In this document: positions 53,469 to 63,834 of the stretch, in pieces
How positions within the stretch are numbered: position 1 is the first letter of the stretch
Layout of the letters: every line of letters begins with the position of its first letter
NCBI GenBank assembly: GCA_014155875.1
Contig: JACEFZ010012608.1
Location: 25,001 to 89,000, forward strand
DNA: 64,000 nt
Direction: 5' to 3'
From: Cepaea nemoralis
Taxonomy: Eukaryota > Mollusca > Gastropoda > Stylommatophora > Helicidae
Position numbers and translations under genes: made by a program
Notes under the pieces: model-generated
Told to the model about the DNA's origin: nothing
The model's input: the letters and a program-made list of their open reading frames with translations, nothing else
Databases searched by the model: none

Positions 53469-53536
53469 GGAAGGCTTTTGTAACCGACATACCTGTGGTA
53501 TGAAGTGTAGCAGTCTGAATACTTCTTCATACACCT

Positions 53537-54439
53537 TTAAATGTCAACCTGTATGTAGTGAAAGTAAGCTGCGGTCAACTTGAGCTTGTTGATATCTCCA
53601 TAGAGCTTGTCCTCAAATGAAGCAGGTGTGGGCCAAAATATCTTTCTCTGTTCTGCATATATTGGGCAATCCTGCAGCAAATGTTTTGCTGTCATTTTTC
53701 CAGTTCGACAATTACATTCATCGGTATCTCCTATCTTTAGTTTATTGAACAAGTGGTATTTCAGCCTGTTATGTCCTGTGCGGAGTCTGAAGATTGCTAC
53801 TTGTTCTCTTCGGTCGAGTTTGTAATATGCATCATCCTTCTGGTGGCCTGGATGCTCTGATTCCCATTTGGTTCTATAAGTGCTTTTTATAAACCTCTTT
53901 GCCTCATTATAGGTTATGTCTATGTCAGGCTGTGGTAATCGTCCACCCTCTTTTGCTAGTCTGTCAGCCTCTTCATTTCCAGGTATACTGCAATGTGATG
54001 GAATCCACTGTATTACAACTTTTTTGGATTTCTGGCATAGACCATGGAGTGCTGCTCTTAGGTCAGCTAGTTCTGTGCTGTTTTTGCTCTTCAGTATTGA
54101 GACAGCTGACTTTGCAATCTGTGAAGATAGCTATTTGCTTCTCTTTATTTTCCTCCATCAAGAGCATTTCTGCTGCAGTTTTCAAAGCCTCTACCTCCGC
54201 TTTGAAGTTACTTGAAAATTTCCAGTTGCCACTGACTGTGTTTTTATCACTCCATTTTTTAAATTAAGGAGAATTCCTCCTCCTCCATTTTTAATTGAAT
54301 CTTTGGCTGATCCATCTGTATATGCATGGGTCCAATTGCTGCTTGGGTAATGTTCTTTTATGTAGTTGAGGGTTATTTTTCTTCTTTCGGTTTCATTCTG
54401 AGTGTTCTTTTTCTCAATACCAGGAATGTTTTCTATCAT
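53537..54439 (-). pseudogene. LINE-A RNase H and zinc motif (minus copy)
   Basis: 54439-54191 gives AYTDGSAKDSIKNGGGGI (first Asp), then a frameshift. The middle part (TDAKS equivalent, WIPSHCSIPGNEEADRLAK) is in other frames around 53.95-54.1 kb. 53752-53537 gives the end with CNCRTGKMTAKHLLQDC. Confidence 0.85.
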
Positions 54440-55935
54440 CTCAGGCAGTTGCTGCTGTCTCCAAGCTGGGAAGTTGTGTGCATTGTAAATGGGCTTGACT
54501 GTTGATATGTTAAGTATGGGATCTGCCTAATCTTTCGTTTTGCAGTTTCTACAAAGTTGCTACGCTTCAGTCTTCCTTTTCCAAAACCATTAAACCTGTT
54601 ATACATAGGGTGGTCTGTCAATCTTCTAAATTTTTCTGCTTGTTGCTGGGCTCTGCTATCTCTTCTGTCCTGCATTGGTTGTAAACAAGTGATCTTTTCT
54701 AGTTCATTAATAGGCGTTGTCTTCAGGCTTCCAGTTATGATTCGCATTCCTTGGTTTTGGACTCTACTTATTTTGTTAAAGTTTGACTTAGCTGCTGTTG
54801 CCCAAGCTGCAATGCCATATTCCAGTACTGGCCTCACCCGTCCAGTATATAACTTCTTGAGAACTTTCTCATCTGCTCCCCACGTTGTACCAGCAAGCTT
54901 TTTCATGATTGCCATTCTCTGCCTTGCTCTTGTTCGATTTTTCTCAACCTGTGTCTTCCATGTCAGGCGACGATCAAAGGTGACTCCTAGATAGTTTGCA
55001 TTTTCTTCATGGCGCAATATTTTTCCATTCAATACCAGCTTAGGTTGCTGAGTTTTATTTGAGAGGGAGAACACTGTGCATGATGTTTTCTCCTCACTTA
55101 TCTTCACTAGCCATGATTTTGACCAGTCCTCTAGCGCTAATAAGGCTTGCTGTATTCTGCTGTTAGCTGTACTAATATATTCTTCAGATGTCCATATGGC
55201 TAGGTCATCTGCAAAGGAGGATGTGTGTACTCTGGCTGGAAAATTTTCTGTGATGTCATTTATATATGCTAGGAATAATGTTGGTGAAAGAACTCCTCCT
55301 TGGGGGACACCTTGCTCCAACAGCATCATTTTGCTGGTTTGTCCTTGTACTTTTGTCCTGGCAGTTCTGTTCTCAAGGTAGTGGCTGATCCATTTATACA
55401 TTTTTCCACAAACATGCATTTTTTGCAGTTTTACTTTCAGTCCTTCCTTCCATACTTTATCAAATGCTTTTTCTAAATCTATCCAGACTGCTAGTGTGTG
55501 CTTTTTCTCTTGGAAGGCATCCTCTATTTCCTGAGCTATATAGGTTATTTGATCTTCAGTGGATCTGTACTTTCTGAATCCTGCTTGGTGTGGTGTTAAG
55601 AGTTTGTTTTCTTCCAGATGCCATGTTAGCCTGCCATTGATAATGCGTTCCATTAATTTTCCTACACAGCTAAGTAGACTGATAGGTCGATAGCCATTTG
55701 GTTCTTCCAGGTCTTTTCCTTTCTTTGGGACTGGTATTAGTATAGCTTCCTTCCATGCCTGTGGGACTATTCCTCTCTTCCAGCTGTTATTTAGGACTGC
55801 TAGTAGTTTCTTCTTTGCCTTGGTGCCTAGTCCTATTAGCATTTCATTTGTAATTCCATCCTTTCCTGGTGATTTCTTCTTTTTTAGGGTATTCATTGCC
55901 TGTTCCATTTCTTCCATTGTTAGATTTGCCATCAT
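54436..55935 (-). CDS. LINE-A reverse transcriptase (minus copy), uninterrupted
   Basis: 499 open codons containing the whole RT: KSPGKDGITNEML, PNGYRPISLLSCVGKL, QAGFRKYRSTEDQITYIA, VWIDLEKAFDKVW (motif A), GVPQGGVLSPTLFLAYIND (motif B) and TSSFADDLAIWTSEE (catalytic FADD), then YLGVTFDRRLTWK and the thumb. Here NDITENFPARV is continuous, which proves that the frame break in the copy at 28.55 kb is a mutation and not a programmed frameshift. A 1-base loss near 54520 ends the frame before RNase H. It has the best RT of the window. Confidence 0.9.
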   Translation of the reverse strand: MMANLTMEEMEQAMNTLKKKKSPGKDGITNEMLIGLGTKAKKKLLAVLNNSWKRGIVPQAWKEAILIPVPKKGKDLEEPNGYRPISLLSCVGKLMERIINGRLTWHLEENKLLTPHQAGFRKYRSTEDQITYIAQEIEDAFQEKKHTLAVWIDLEKAFDKVWKEGLKVKLQKMHVCGKMYKWISHYLENRTARTKVQGQTSKMMLLEQGVPQGGVLSPTLFLAYINDITENFPARVHTSSFADDLAIWTSEEYISTANSRIQQALLALEDWSKSWLVKISEEKTSCTVFSLSNKTQQPKLVLNGKILRHEENANYLGVTFDRRLTWKTQVEKNRTRARQRMAIMKKLAGTTWGADEKVLKKLYTGRVRPVLEYGIAAWATAAKSNFNKISRVQNQGMRIITGSLKTTPINELEKITCLQPMQDRRDSRAQQQAEKFRRLTDHPMYNRFNGFGKGRLKRSNFVETAKRKIRQIPYLTYQQSSPFTMHTTSQLGDSSNCLR

Positions 55936-56229
55936 ATATTCTGCTGCTGTCTCTGTATTTCTATGATGTATCTGTTTGTCTTTGATTGCTTTCTTCTGTT
56001 CGGTTGTAATATCAATGTGGTTTGCAATGCATAGTGTTCCATTAGTGCATTTGCAGCCTTTTTTCCTGTAAGCAAGGCATTTCCTTGTTTAATTGTTATT
56101 TGTTTGTTTCTAGGTCCTTCATTGTTCATGGCTTTCACTAGTTTCCATAGATTGTTTTCGTCCCTGTCAAAATTCAGGTTTTCTGTTTTTTCCCTCCAAC
56201 AATCACTTGTTGTTTGATTTACTGTTCTT

Positions 56230-57286
56230 TTATATTTGCTGAGATGGCTTTGAGAGAGATGTTCGCTTCAATTGTTTGTTCTCTCTCTCTGCTTTCTTCC
56301 TGGCATCTTCAACTTTGTCCTCCAAACTTTGTAGTTCTTCAGTCCAGTATGGTTTGTAATTTTTCCTCGCTCCTTCTTGAATGGACTCAGTGGCTGCCTG
56401 TATTATCGCTCTGTTTAGACTTTCCACCATTTGCTTTATGTTGCCATATCGTGTATTTATGTTTTCACAATATTTGTATGTTAGTGTGGCAAATCTGTCC
56501 CAATCTGCTCGTTTGTAATTCCAGCGGGGCAAAGGCTTTTGCTCCTGTGGAACATACTCCACATTCATTACAGGCTTGATTGATCTGTGGTCACTACCTG
56601 CTAATTGGTCAAGCACATGGCGATCGATTTTGTGGAGGATGTCTCCTGTGCAGAAAGCTAAGTCTGGAGTAGAAGTGGTAAGCCATCTTCTGGAGTAGAA
56701 GCTCGGTGTGTCATCCGCTTTGTTGAGTAGATGGAGATTTGAGTCTATTTCCCAGTCCTCCAATTCATCTCCTCTTTTGTCAGTATCTGGGTATCCCCAT
56801 CTTTCTGAACGGCTATTAAAGTCTCCGACAATAATGCAGTTTGTGTCAGTTATTTTCATGTTTGAGAGTGTAAGGTCCTTATCTGCTGGGCTATACAGAT
56901 TGTAGATTCTTATTTTCACGTCCTTTATCATTATATCAACACCTATAATTTCTGTTTGGTTGTCAGAGATCACAGATACTTCGCTGCAAGGTATTGTATT
57001 TCGTGTAAGTATTAGAACTCCTCCTTTGTCCTTCGCGGTCGAAACGTGTGGCCTGATATCCTCTGACTGAAAATTTGCGATTGGCGTTGAGGTGTGTCTC
57101 TTGAATGCATGCCACATCTATTCTATCTTTATGAAGACGCTGTGTCAGGGATTCTTTCTTGTTATAAACTCCTTCGGCATTCCACTGTAGTATGTTGAGT
57201 GTCCTTGGTATTTGGTCAATAGCTCTTAACCTACTCCTCTGTGCCTTGACTCCACAGCACAGGGGAAGGTGACCACCAGTAGTCAT
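56230..57286 (-). pseudogene. LINE-A endonuclease domain (minus copy)
   Basis: Two overlapping frames: 57286-56963 (leader TTGG, LNILQWNAEGVYNKK, IQETHLNANRKFSVRG) and 57117-56230 (GGVLILTRNTI, IVGDFNSRSERWGY, STPDLAFCTGD, LAGSDHRSIKP). Frameshift near 57030. The usual SDHRPI is SDHRSI. All metal-binding residues (N, E, D, H) are present. Confidence 0.9.
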
Positions 57287-57675
57287 GGGTGGACCCCCTC
57301 GAGGCAGGGGGCCCTGGCACTATCACCGCCTGATGGGACTTCACGGGATTAGCACCATAACGATTAATTTTCATCTGTGGCATCATGAAATGATAAAGTT
57401 ACAGTTGCACTTCTTTGTCAAGCCTGTGGCTCAGTACATCCGATTTCGACAAGCATTTTTCGGGATGCTTTCCCTAGCCTTTGACTGTCCCCAGTCTACC
57501 TACAAGGCAGCAGGTTTGTGCGTCACTTCGTCTGGTCCCTCTCCCTTGACCTGTCCGACATGGGTGACCCTACCAGTAGCAGTGCTACCGTCGGCATAGC
57601 TCTTGGGGTCATTGGAACGCGCAAGCCCCTCTACCTCGTCAAGGTGGACGCACAGCAGAGGGGATAGTTGTGTAT

Positions 57676-58246
57676 AATACACCACTTTCATGAGCCTGTT
57701 CCAAGCAGTCATTAGTTACTCTGGCCATCCAAGGTATTAGCAACATTTGTGTCAGAAACTACATCTCTGTTACCTCCAAGTTTCTCCTATATTCTGTTGA
57801 AAAGGCATTGTGACAGCACACAACTCCTGTTCTCCTCTTTATGAGTATATGTAAATGTGTGTGTTTGTGTGTGTCTGTGTGCGTGCACGCACGTGCGTGT
57901 GTGTGTGAGAGAGAGTGAGGGGGGGGGGGGGAGAAAGAGAATATGTTTGTATATAATTGTTGTACTTGATATATAACCAAAGATTGGTTGGCTGGGAATA
58001 CCCTGAAACACAGAAACTGTGAAGTCTGAGGCATTGATTTGCAGATTAGTTGTGCCCTGAAGAGGACTTTCTTCTGTGGAAAAATGATGAACACTAGAAT
58101 AAGGAGAACTGCAGTAAAGCTTAAAAAACTATAAATGAATCACCAAAATATTGTCTACAGGCTCCATGAACCAAGGGTTGTAGGTATCTCATTGCCTACA
58201 GACTACATGAACCAGGGGTTTTAGGTATCTGATTGTCTACAGACTT
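57676..58246. other. unassigned intron sequence with GT/G-rich microsatellite
   Basis: 57857-57945 is a GT/GA/G-rich tract including ten G in a row. 58159-58250 has two units of a ~48 bp repeat (CATGAACCA(A/G)GGGTTTTAGG). A third lies at 63264-63310, beyond LINE-H. Nothing coding is recognised. Confidence 0.6.
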
Positions 58247-59012
58247 CATACTTCCCATATACAAACACAAATTGATTATTGCTCCACAATCTTGGATGGA
58301 TGCTCCAGATCAATAACAAAATGCCTTTATTCACTCCAGAAAAGGGCAGTATGTTTAATTATTGGTGAAAATTGGTGAAAAGCTTACCGACAATTCTAAC
58401 CTACATAAACGTCTTCAGTTACTGCCACTCCAAAAATGCCTACTCTTTAATAAGGCTAAACTAATTCACAAAATCCTATTTCAAAATGCTCCAAGCTACC
58501 TTTGGCCATTGTTTAAATATAATGCAAGACATAGTGAACGACTAAATATACTTCATGCCCCTAAATCCAGGATAGATTTATATAAAACAAGCTTAGCATA
58601 CTCTGCCGCTCAGTTGTGGAACAATCTTCCACAAGAAATCAAAGACACCACCAATCATTATAAATACAGGTTCCAAATTGCTGTATGTAGCTGGGGCGCA
58701 GTGTTGGGGTGAGCGCCCAACATTGCTTAAATACCCCAATGGCTCGTGAATACATAACCTCTGCAGCAAAAGTCCAACTCCTGGCCTTCACGTGGCGGAA
58801 CTGTTTTAACTAACAGGAGAAGGGGCGACGGCGAGTATCTGGCGCCGGAAAATAACCAGTGTGCTCTAGATGTGTATACACATACAAGCATGTGCAGACA
58901 CGTGTGTGCGTGTGTACACATCTAAACTCGAGTGAGACCACAGTCTGCTCTAGCAAAGGAAAGGTGCTGAAGACGGAGGCAACCAGCCAGGAGGCGCACC
59001 ACAGAAATCAGG

Positions 59013-60146
59013 ATGCCACGCAATTACGCAAAATGGAATATGTCGACTGCTGCTAAATGTTATGGTGCTCGCCCTGCTTTGGACCCCCAGGCAGGTGCAG
59101 TGCCGGGCCCTATGTCTCGAAAGGGTCCAACCCCAACTACTGGAGGTCCTTCTCAGATGTCCTGTGGAGCCAGGGGACATGAGAATAGAACAGCTGGCCA
59201 TACTAAACTAAGACTTAAAATAATGCACTGGAATGCGGAGGGAGTCAGCAACAAAAAAGTAGAATTAGAAAACATCCTGGACAAAGAAAAAGTAAGCATA
59301 TGTTGCTTGCAAGAAACTCACCTCAACGAAAATATAGCCTTAAAAATCAGAGGCTACCAGTGTTACCGATCTGACCGAAAGGACAGGCGAAAAGGTGGGA
59401 TACTTACCCTTGTAAAAAATAACATCACTGCTTCCCAAATCGAAGTCTATATGGAAGGGGCTGAGTATCAGACACTTAAACTTAAAACAGGCTATACAGA
59501 CCTACATCTGATCAATTACTACTGTCCAAGTGACCGTCCACAGGCACTGGACACACTACCATTAACAGAAAAAATGATTGTGTGCGGCGATTTCAACAGC
59601 CACTCGCAGAGTTGGGGCTATGATCACATGGACCAGAGAGGAGATAGACTGGAAGACTGGCAGGATGAGAATAGATTCATCTTGGTTAACAAGCTGTCCG
59701 ACCCACATACTTTCTACTCGAGATCATGGCACTCTACAACTACACCTGACCTGGCTTTTCATTCACCAGACCTGGAGTGGAACATTACACGAATTGTTGG
59801 GAAACAACTAGGTGGCAGTGACCATCGACCAGTCTTTCTAACTGTAGAAAATGAGCTTGTAAGTGAAAGCAGCACCCTCTCGAGGTGGAACTACAAGAAA
59901 GCAGACTGGGCAGTGTACAAGCATCGCACCAGCATACTAGTTAGAAACCTGAACACTGAGAAAGACATAAATAAAGTAGTTGAAGAGTTTGGGAAATGCA
60001 TACTACAGGCAGCGCGAGAAACAGTACCAAGAGGAGCCCGAAACAATATAAACCCTACTGGAGTAGTGAACTGGAACAGTTGCATAATGATGTGGAAGTA
60101 TGTAGAAAGCAAGCAGAGGCCACACCAGCCAAGAGCACCACAATAA
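59013..60146 (+). CDS. LINE-C leader and endonuclease, open frame
   Basis: 377 codons from the ATG at 59013. The leader (1-70) has YGARPALDP, GAVPGPMSRKGP and TTGG motifs. The AP endonuclease follows: IMHWNAEGVSN, CLQETHLNENIALK, RRKGGILTLVKNN, VCGDFNSHSQSWGYDHMDQRG, TPDLAFHSPDLEWN and LGGSDHRPVFLTV, with all metal- and phosphate-contacting residues (N, E, D, N, D-H). The frame breaks near 60050 (NNINPTGVV). This domain nicks the target strand to prime reverse transcription and probably sets the 12 bp stagger seen at all LINE-C sites. Confidence 0.9.
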   Translation: MPRNYAKWNMSTAAKCYGARPALDPQAGAVPGPMSRKGPTPTTGGPSQMSCGARGHENRTAGHTKLRLKIMHWNAEGVSNKKVELENILDKEKVSICCLQETHLNENIALKIRGYQCYRSDRKDRRKGGILTLVKNNITASQIEVYMEGAEYQTLKLKTGYTDLHLINYYCPSDRPQALDTLPLTEKMIVCGDFNSHSQSWGYDHMDQRGDRLEDWQDENRFILVNKLSDPHTFYSRSWHSTTTPDLAFHSPDLEWNITRIVGKQLGGSDHRPVFLTVENELVSESSTLSRWNYKKADWAVYKHRTSILVRNLNTEKDINKVVEEFGKCILQAARETVPRGARNNINPTGVVNWNSCIMMWKYVESKQRPHQPRAPQ

Positions 60147-60523
60147 ATTCCAGCATGCAAAAGCCAAATTTCAAAGGGCCAAGCTGCAGGCTAGACGGAA
60201 AAGCTGGCAGGAAAAAACAGAGTCTCTGAACTTTGAAAGAGACACAAGGAAATTGTGGAAGCTAATAAAACAACTTAACGATGAGGGCACAGGGAGAAAC
60301 TCAAAAATTGCACTACATAAAGATGGAAACATCTTAACAAGAAAGCAAGCAGCTGACCATTTTGCGGACTCATTCGCACAAGATAACAATATCAAAATCA
60401 GTCCAGAGAAACAACAAGAGATTCAAGAGAAACGGCAACATACAGGACAGAAGGAAATAGTACATGAGGTTCTGGAGGCACCCATCACAATCAGCGAACT
60501 GGAGCTAGCCATATCAAAACAAA

Positions 60524-61547
60524 ATGAGAAAGTCACCAGGAGCTGATGGTATCTCCAATGAAATGATCAGGAACCTAGGAACAGAGGCCAAAGCAAAGCT
60601 GTTGCAGATCTTCAATAACAGTTGGACCTTAGGCAGTGTTCCACAAGCCTGGAGAGAAGCAATCATGATACCCCTCCTAAAATCAGGGAAAGATAGTTCC
60701 ATTGCCTCTAGCTACAGACCAATTAGCCTCACCAGCTGTCTCTGCAAAACACTGGAGCGCATCATCAATCACAGACAGCAGTGGTACATTGAAAGTGAAA
60801 ACATCCTTGTGCCACAGCAGGCTGGCTTTAGGCAGTGCTACTCTACGGAAGATCAGACAACCTACCTCTCTCAAGAAATTGAGGATGCATTCCAAGAGAA
60901 GAAGCTGGTGCTTGCGGCATGGATAGATTTGAAGAAAGCCTTTGACAAAGTCTGGAAAGAAGGTCTGATGAATAAACTGAGAAACTGCAAAGTCAATGGA
61001 AGAATACAAATGGGTGAAAGCATACTTGCACAACAGAAGAGCCCGAGTACAGATAGACGGACTAAAGAGCAAGAAAGTACTACTGCGTCACGGAGTTCCC
61101 CAGGGCGGAGTATTGTCCCCCACACTCTTTCTAATCTTCATCAATGATCTCGTTGCTAATCTACCGCATGGAATTAAAGCCGCAATGTATGCCGATGACC
61201 TGGTTCTATGGAGCACAAATGAACATGCATCAGTGGCCACCAGATTACTACAAAGAGCTGTAGATACATTTGTTGCATGGGCAAATAGATGGTGTGTCAG
61301 CATAAACACTGACAAGTGCAGCACCACCCTATTTACCCTCTCTCCAAAACAAAAGGCAGGGACCATCCAGATAAATGGAACACCCCTGCGAGAAGATAAA
61401 GAACCAACATACCTTGGAGTAACATTTGATGGCAGGCTGACATGGAGAAAGCACATCAACAAAGCAGTAGCAAAAGTCAGAAGGAAAATAGCCATCCTGA
61501 GAAAGCTAAGTGGAACCACATGGGGAGCCAGTGGGAAAAAAACTTAG
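60524..61547 (+). pseudogene. LINE-C reverse transcriptase (plus copy)
   Basis: Two frames: 60524-61147 (KSPGADGISNEMI, SYRPISLTSCLCKTLE, QQAGFRQCYSTEDQ, AAWIDLKKAFDKVWKEG) and 60996-61547 (HGVPQGGVLSPTLFLIFIND, AAMYADDLVLWSTNEH, YLGVTFDGRLTWRKH). A frame break near 61000 (RIQMG / EYKWV) separates motif A from motif B. Catalytic YADD is intact. Upstream, 60253-60546 holds the linker (IKQLNDEGTGRNSKI). Confidence 0.9.
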
Positions 61548-62839
61548 CAAAGTTTATCAACAGAGCATACGACCACACCTGGAATACGGGTCAACTGCAT
61601 GGTGTTCGGCAGCAAAAACCACACTACAAGAGCTGGACAAAGTGCAAAATCAAGCACTTAGAGTCACCACAGGAGGGATGAGATCAACCCCTATAGTGGA
61701 AATGGAGAAGATGGGGAGGACACAAGCACTGAGTGAGCGCAAAGATACGAAAACGCTAATACAAGCAGAAAAGTTCCTCAGCTTGCCAGGCCACCCTATG
61801 AAGAACAGATTTGAAAACCTAGCTATGGGGCGGTTGAAAAGAAGTAGTTTTATCCACCAGGCCAAACGACTCTGCAGAGAAACCACCGATCTGCCCACAG
61901 TTGGTATACCCCTAACAACTATTCCAGAGCGAACTCCATGGAAAGATGAGCATAGACTATCATTACAAATCCAGACAAAAGTGAGAGGAATATTTGACAA
62001 GGAAGATCAGAACAGTGTGCAGCGCAGAACAGCCACTCTCAGCTTCCTTGATGAAGAATACCCACAGGACCTCTGGATCTGAGTCTACACAGATGGGTCA
62101 GCATAAAATGCTGTTCGAAATGGAGGAGCGGGAGTGTACATAGAATACCCAAACAATACCAGGGACACAGCTAGAGTACCGACAGGAAAGTACTGCCATA
62201 ACTACGATGCTGAAATTGAGGCAATCAAGATAGCAACAGAGAAATTACTAAATACCAGCAATGGTACACAACCTGTGGTGCTATTGACAGATGCAAAATC
62301 AGTACTCGAGGCGCTCCTGTCTGGGAAATTGCCAGTACTAAGGACACTACTTTCTGAACTTAGCAGTCAGCATAAGGTCACCATACAGTGGATACCATCC
62401 CACTGTGGAGTACCCGGGAAACGACAGAGCTGATCAATTGGCTAAGGAAGGAGCCAAAGAAGAACAGCCTGATGTGCCCTGTACATACCACCAAAAGAAA
62501 AGAATGATCAAATCAGTCAGAAAGCCACCAAAACCTGCTCAAGATGACTACCACGTTATGGATAGACCAGAACAAGTCATTATTCTGCGCCTCAGAACAG
62601 GGCACAATAGATTACGCAACCACATGTATACAAAATTCAAGATTGGTGAAACAGCCATGTGTACATGTGGATTGGCGTCACAGACAGCAGAGCACATACT
62701 CCAAAACTGCCCAAAATATAACATATCTAGGCAAACCTTCTGGCCTAGAGAGACTACAGTGGAAGATAAACTCTATGGACCGCTGTGTGAACTGAAAAAG
62801 ACAGTTCAATTCATACAAGAGACAGCACTGCAGTTATAG
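61510..62839 (+). pseudogene. LINE-C connection, RNase H and zinc tail (plus copy)
   Basis: 61510-62082 (thumb/connection; stop at 62080 where relatives read WIR), a further stop at 62104 within GSAQN, then 62134-62433 (YDAEIEAIKIATEKLL, LLTDAKSVLEALL, VTIQWIPSHCGVPG) and 62405-62839 (ECPGNDRADQLA region, LRLRTGHNRLRNHMY, CTCGLASQTAEHILQNC). The first RNase H Asp (YTDGS) lies in the short stretch between the two stops. Compared with 15683-16741, which is open throughout, this copy has four defects. Confidence 0.85.
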
Positions 62840-63406
62840 ACATATTTCAAGCGAACGAAAGAAGAAGAAGATTATAAATACATTCGCAACCTGTTTGAAC
62901 ACCACCTCAGTACAGACTACATCCGCCCATAAATAAAAACAAAAAAGACAATAATAATGGTAAATTATCTCAAACAACAACTAGCCAAAAAACATTCCCA
63001 TATGTATGGCATGTTACACCTTCCTTAGGTATTTATAATGCCCATGATAAACATTGCCTTAGTGAGTCATTTGTTATTGATTATTTTTCATGCGTTTTAA
63101 TGCTTATTGTTCTTTTGTTGTCAAAAATTTGCTTTATAAGTGATGTTGAATGAAAGAATGTATGAGAGGAAGTAGAGAAGAAGGGCAGAATGTCAGACGG
63201 GCCTGTGTGCCCAATTCTTAACCCTTTGAAAATAAAGATTTTCGTTCGTTCGTTCATTCGTTCAGACTCCATGAACCAGGGGTTTAGGTACCTCATTGTC
63301 TACAGACTCTATCCCAAAGCACACATCTACTCACGTCTACTTGTTATATAATTATTATCAATTAAGCAGGATGTTACTGAAGTCATGTCTTCTTTTTTTA
63401 TTTCAG

Positions 63407-63834
63407 ATCTTATGAGTTCTGCACCATCAGGAAGAAATTTATATGAGGTCTTGCACTATCTGCTGATTGTAATCACAGCGATTTTTTTGTTAATTATTTT
63501 AGTGATTGCTTTACTTGCACTTGTGGCAGCAAAAAGTAAATTTTATGTGTCATGTATGAAATACCTTATGGGTAAGCAAGATGCTGTGCAAATATGTCTG
63601 TACACAGGTATGGCTGTAGTGGTTGTGTGCATCCTTGTCACATTGATTTTATTAAACAAAGACTCTGAGTTGGGTATTTTTATTATTGTAATTATATTTG
63701 TTGCAGTATTGTTCGCTTATGTTGTGATTATTGTAGGTATTCTGTATATGTTAATGTATCAACATATTTCCCAGAAAACTACTTGTGGATGTGAACAACC
63801 TTTACACAATGAGAAAACTAATTGTATATATTAA
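63407..63834 (+). CDS. TNF-receptor-like protein, C-terminal exon with membrane segments
   Basis: Begins after TTTTTTTATTTCAG (AG at 63405-63406); joined to 48679 the split codon is Asp. It encodes residues 216-357: a short stalk, a transmembrane helix (about 233-257, YLLIVITAIFLLIILVIALL), KSKFYVSC, then two more hydrophobic stretches (about 278-298 and 304-332) and a short tail with CGC, stop at 63832-63834. A single-span receptor would be expected, so three spans are odd. A possible 135 bp intron (GTAAGC at 63572, TTGCAG at 63701-63706) would remove 45 codons in frame and leave about two spans. No death domain or TRAF-binding motif is obvious. Confidence 0.6.

Larger units (their letters stand above)
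52837..57663 (-). mobile_element. LINE-A, full-length minus copy, 12 bp TSD
   Basis: ATAGTTGTGTAT lies at 52825-52836 and 57664-57675. The minus strand begins CCCCTCTGCTGTGCG exactly as the other complete copy. 4,827 bp; shorter mainly because it has one 118 bp leader unit and two 103 bp 3' UTR units. The coding region has at least five frameshifts, but long parts are nearly identical to the copy at 26013, so both are young. Confidence 0.95.
58669..62870 (+). mobile_element. LINE-C, full-length plus copy, 12 bp TSD
   Basis: ATTATAAATACA lies at 58657-58668 and 62871-62882. The element begins GGTTCCAAATTGCTGTATG and ends GCGAACGAAAGAAGAAGAAG. Removing it plus one TSD restores the LINE-H frame (TTNHYKYIRNLF). 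4,202 bp with a 345 bp leader, a single coding region broken by about five frameshifts and two stops, and a very short (~35 bp) 3' UTR. Contrast with LINE-A, whose 3' UTR is 740 bp. Confidence 0.95.
58247..63262 (+). mobile_element. LINE-H (CR1-like) 3' part, split by LINE-C
   Basis: Left part 58247-58668: LYSLQKRAVCLII, RLQLLPLQKCLLFNKAKLIHK, SYLWPLFKYNARHSERLN and TSLAYSAAQLWNNLPQEIK, the C-terminal end of a CR1/Jockey-like RT with its WN-LP motif. After the LINE-C insertion the frame resumes at 62871 (HYKYIRNLFEHHLSTDYIRP, stop). The 3' end carries AATAAA at 63227 and a (CGTT)n tail to 63262. 5'-truncated. It entered a local 48 bp tandem repeat, which obscures its TSD. Confidence 0.85.
48680..63406 (+). 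other. 14.7 kb intron of the TNFR-like gene, filled by transposons
   Basis: Donor GTAATG at 48680 and acceptor TTTTTTTATTTCAG at 63393-63406 join the two coding exons in frame (phase 1). About nine tenths of the intron is LINE-F, LINE-B with Tigger and LINE-A inside, and LINE-H with LINE-C inside. The donor region (CAATTCTACAGGTAAT and following ~45 bp) is tandemly repeated at 48731-48780, giving a second potential donor 64 bp downstream (48743/48744). Confidence 0.75.

Noticed and set aside
54557..54994. Hydrophobic plus-strand frames opposite the LINE RT coding regions (also at 28801-29394 and 36519-36980)
   Set aside because: Antisense translations of Lys/Glu-rich LINE proteins, which give Phe/Leu/Ser-rich artefacts looking like membrane proteins.
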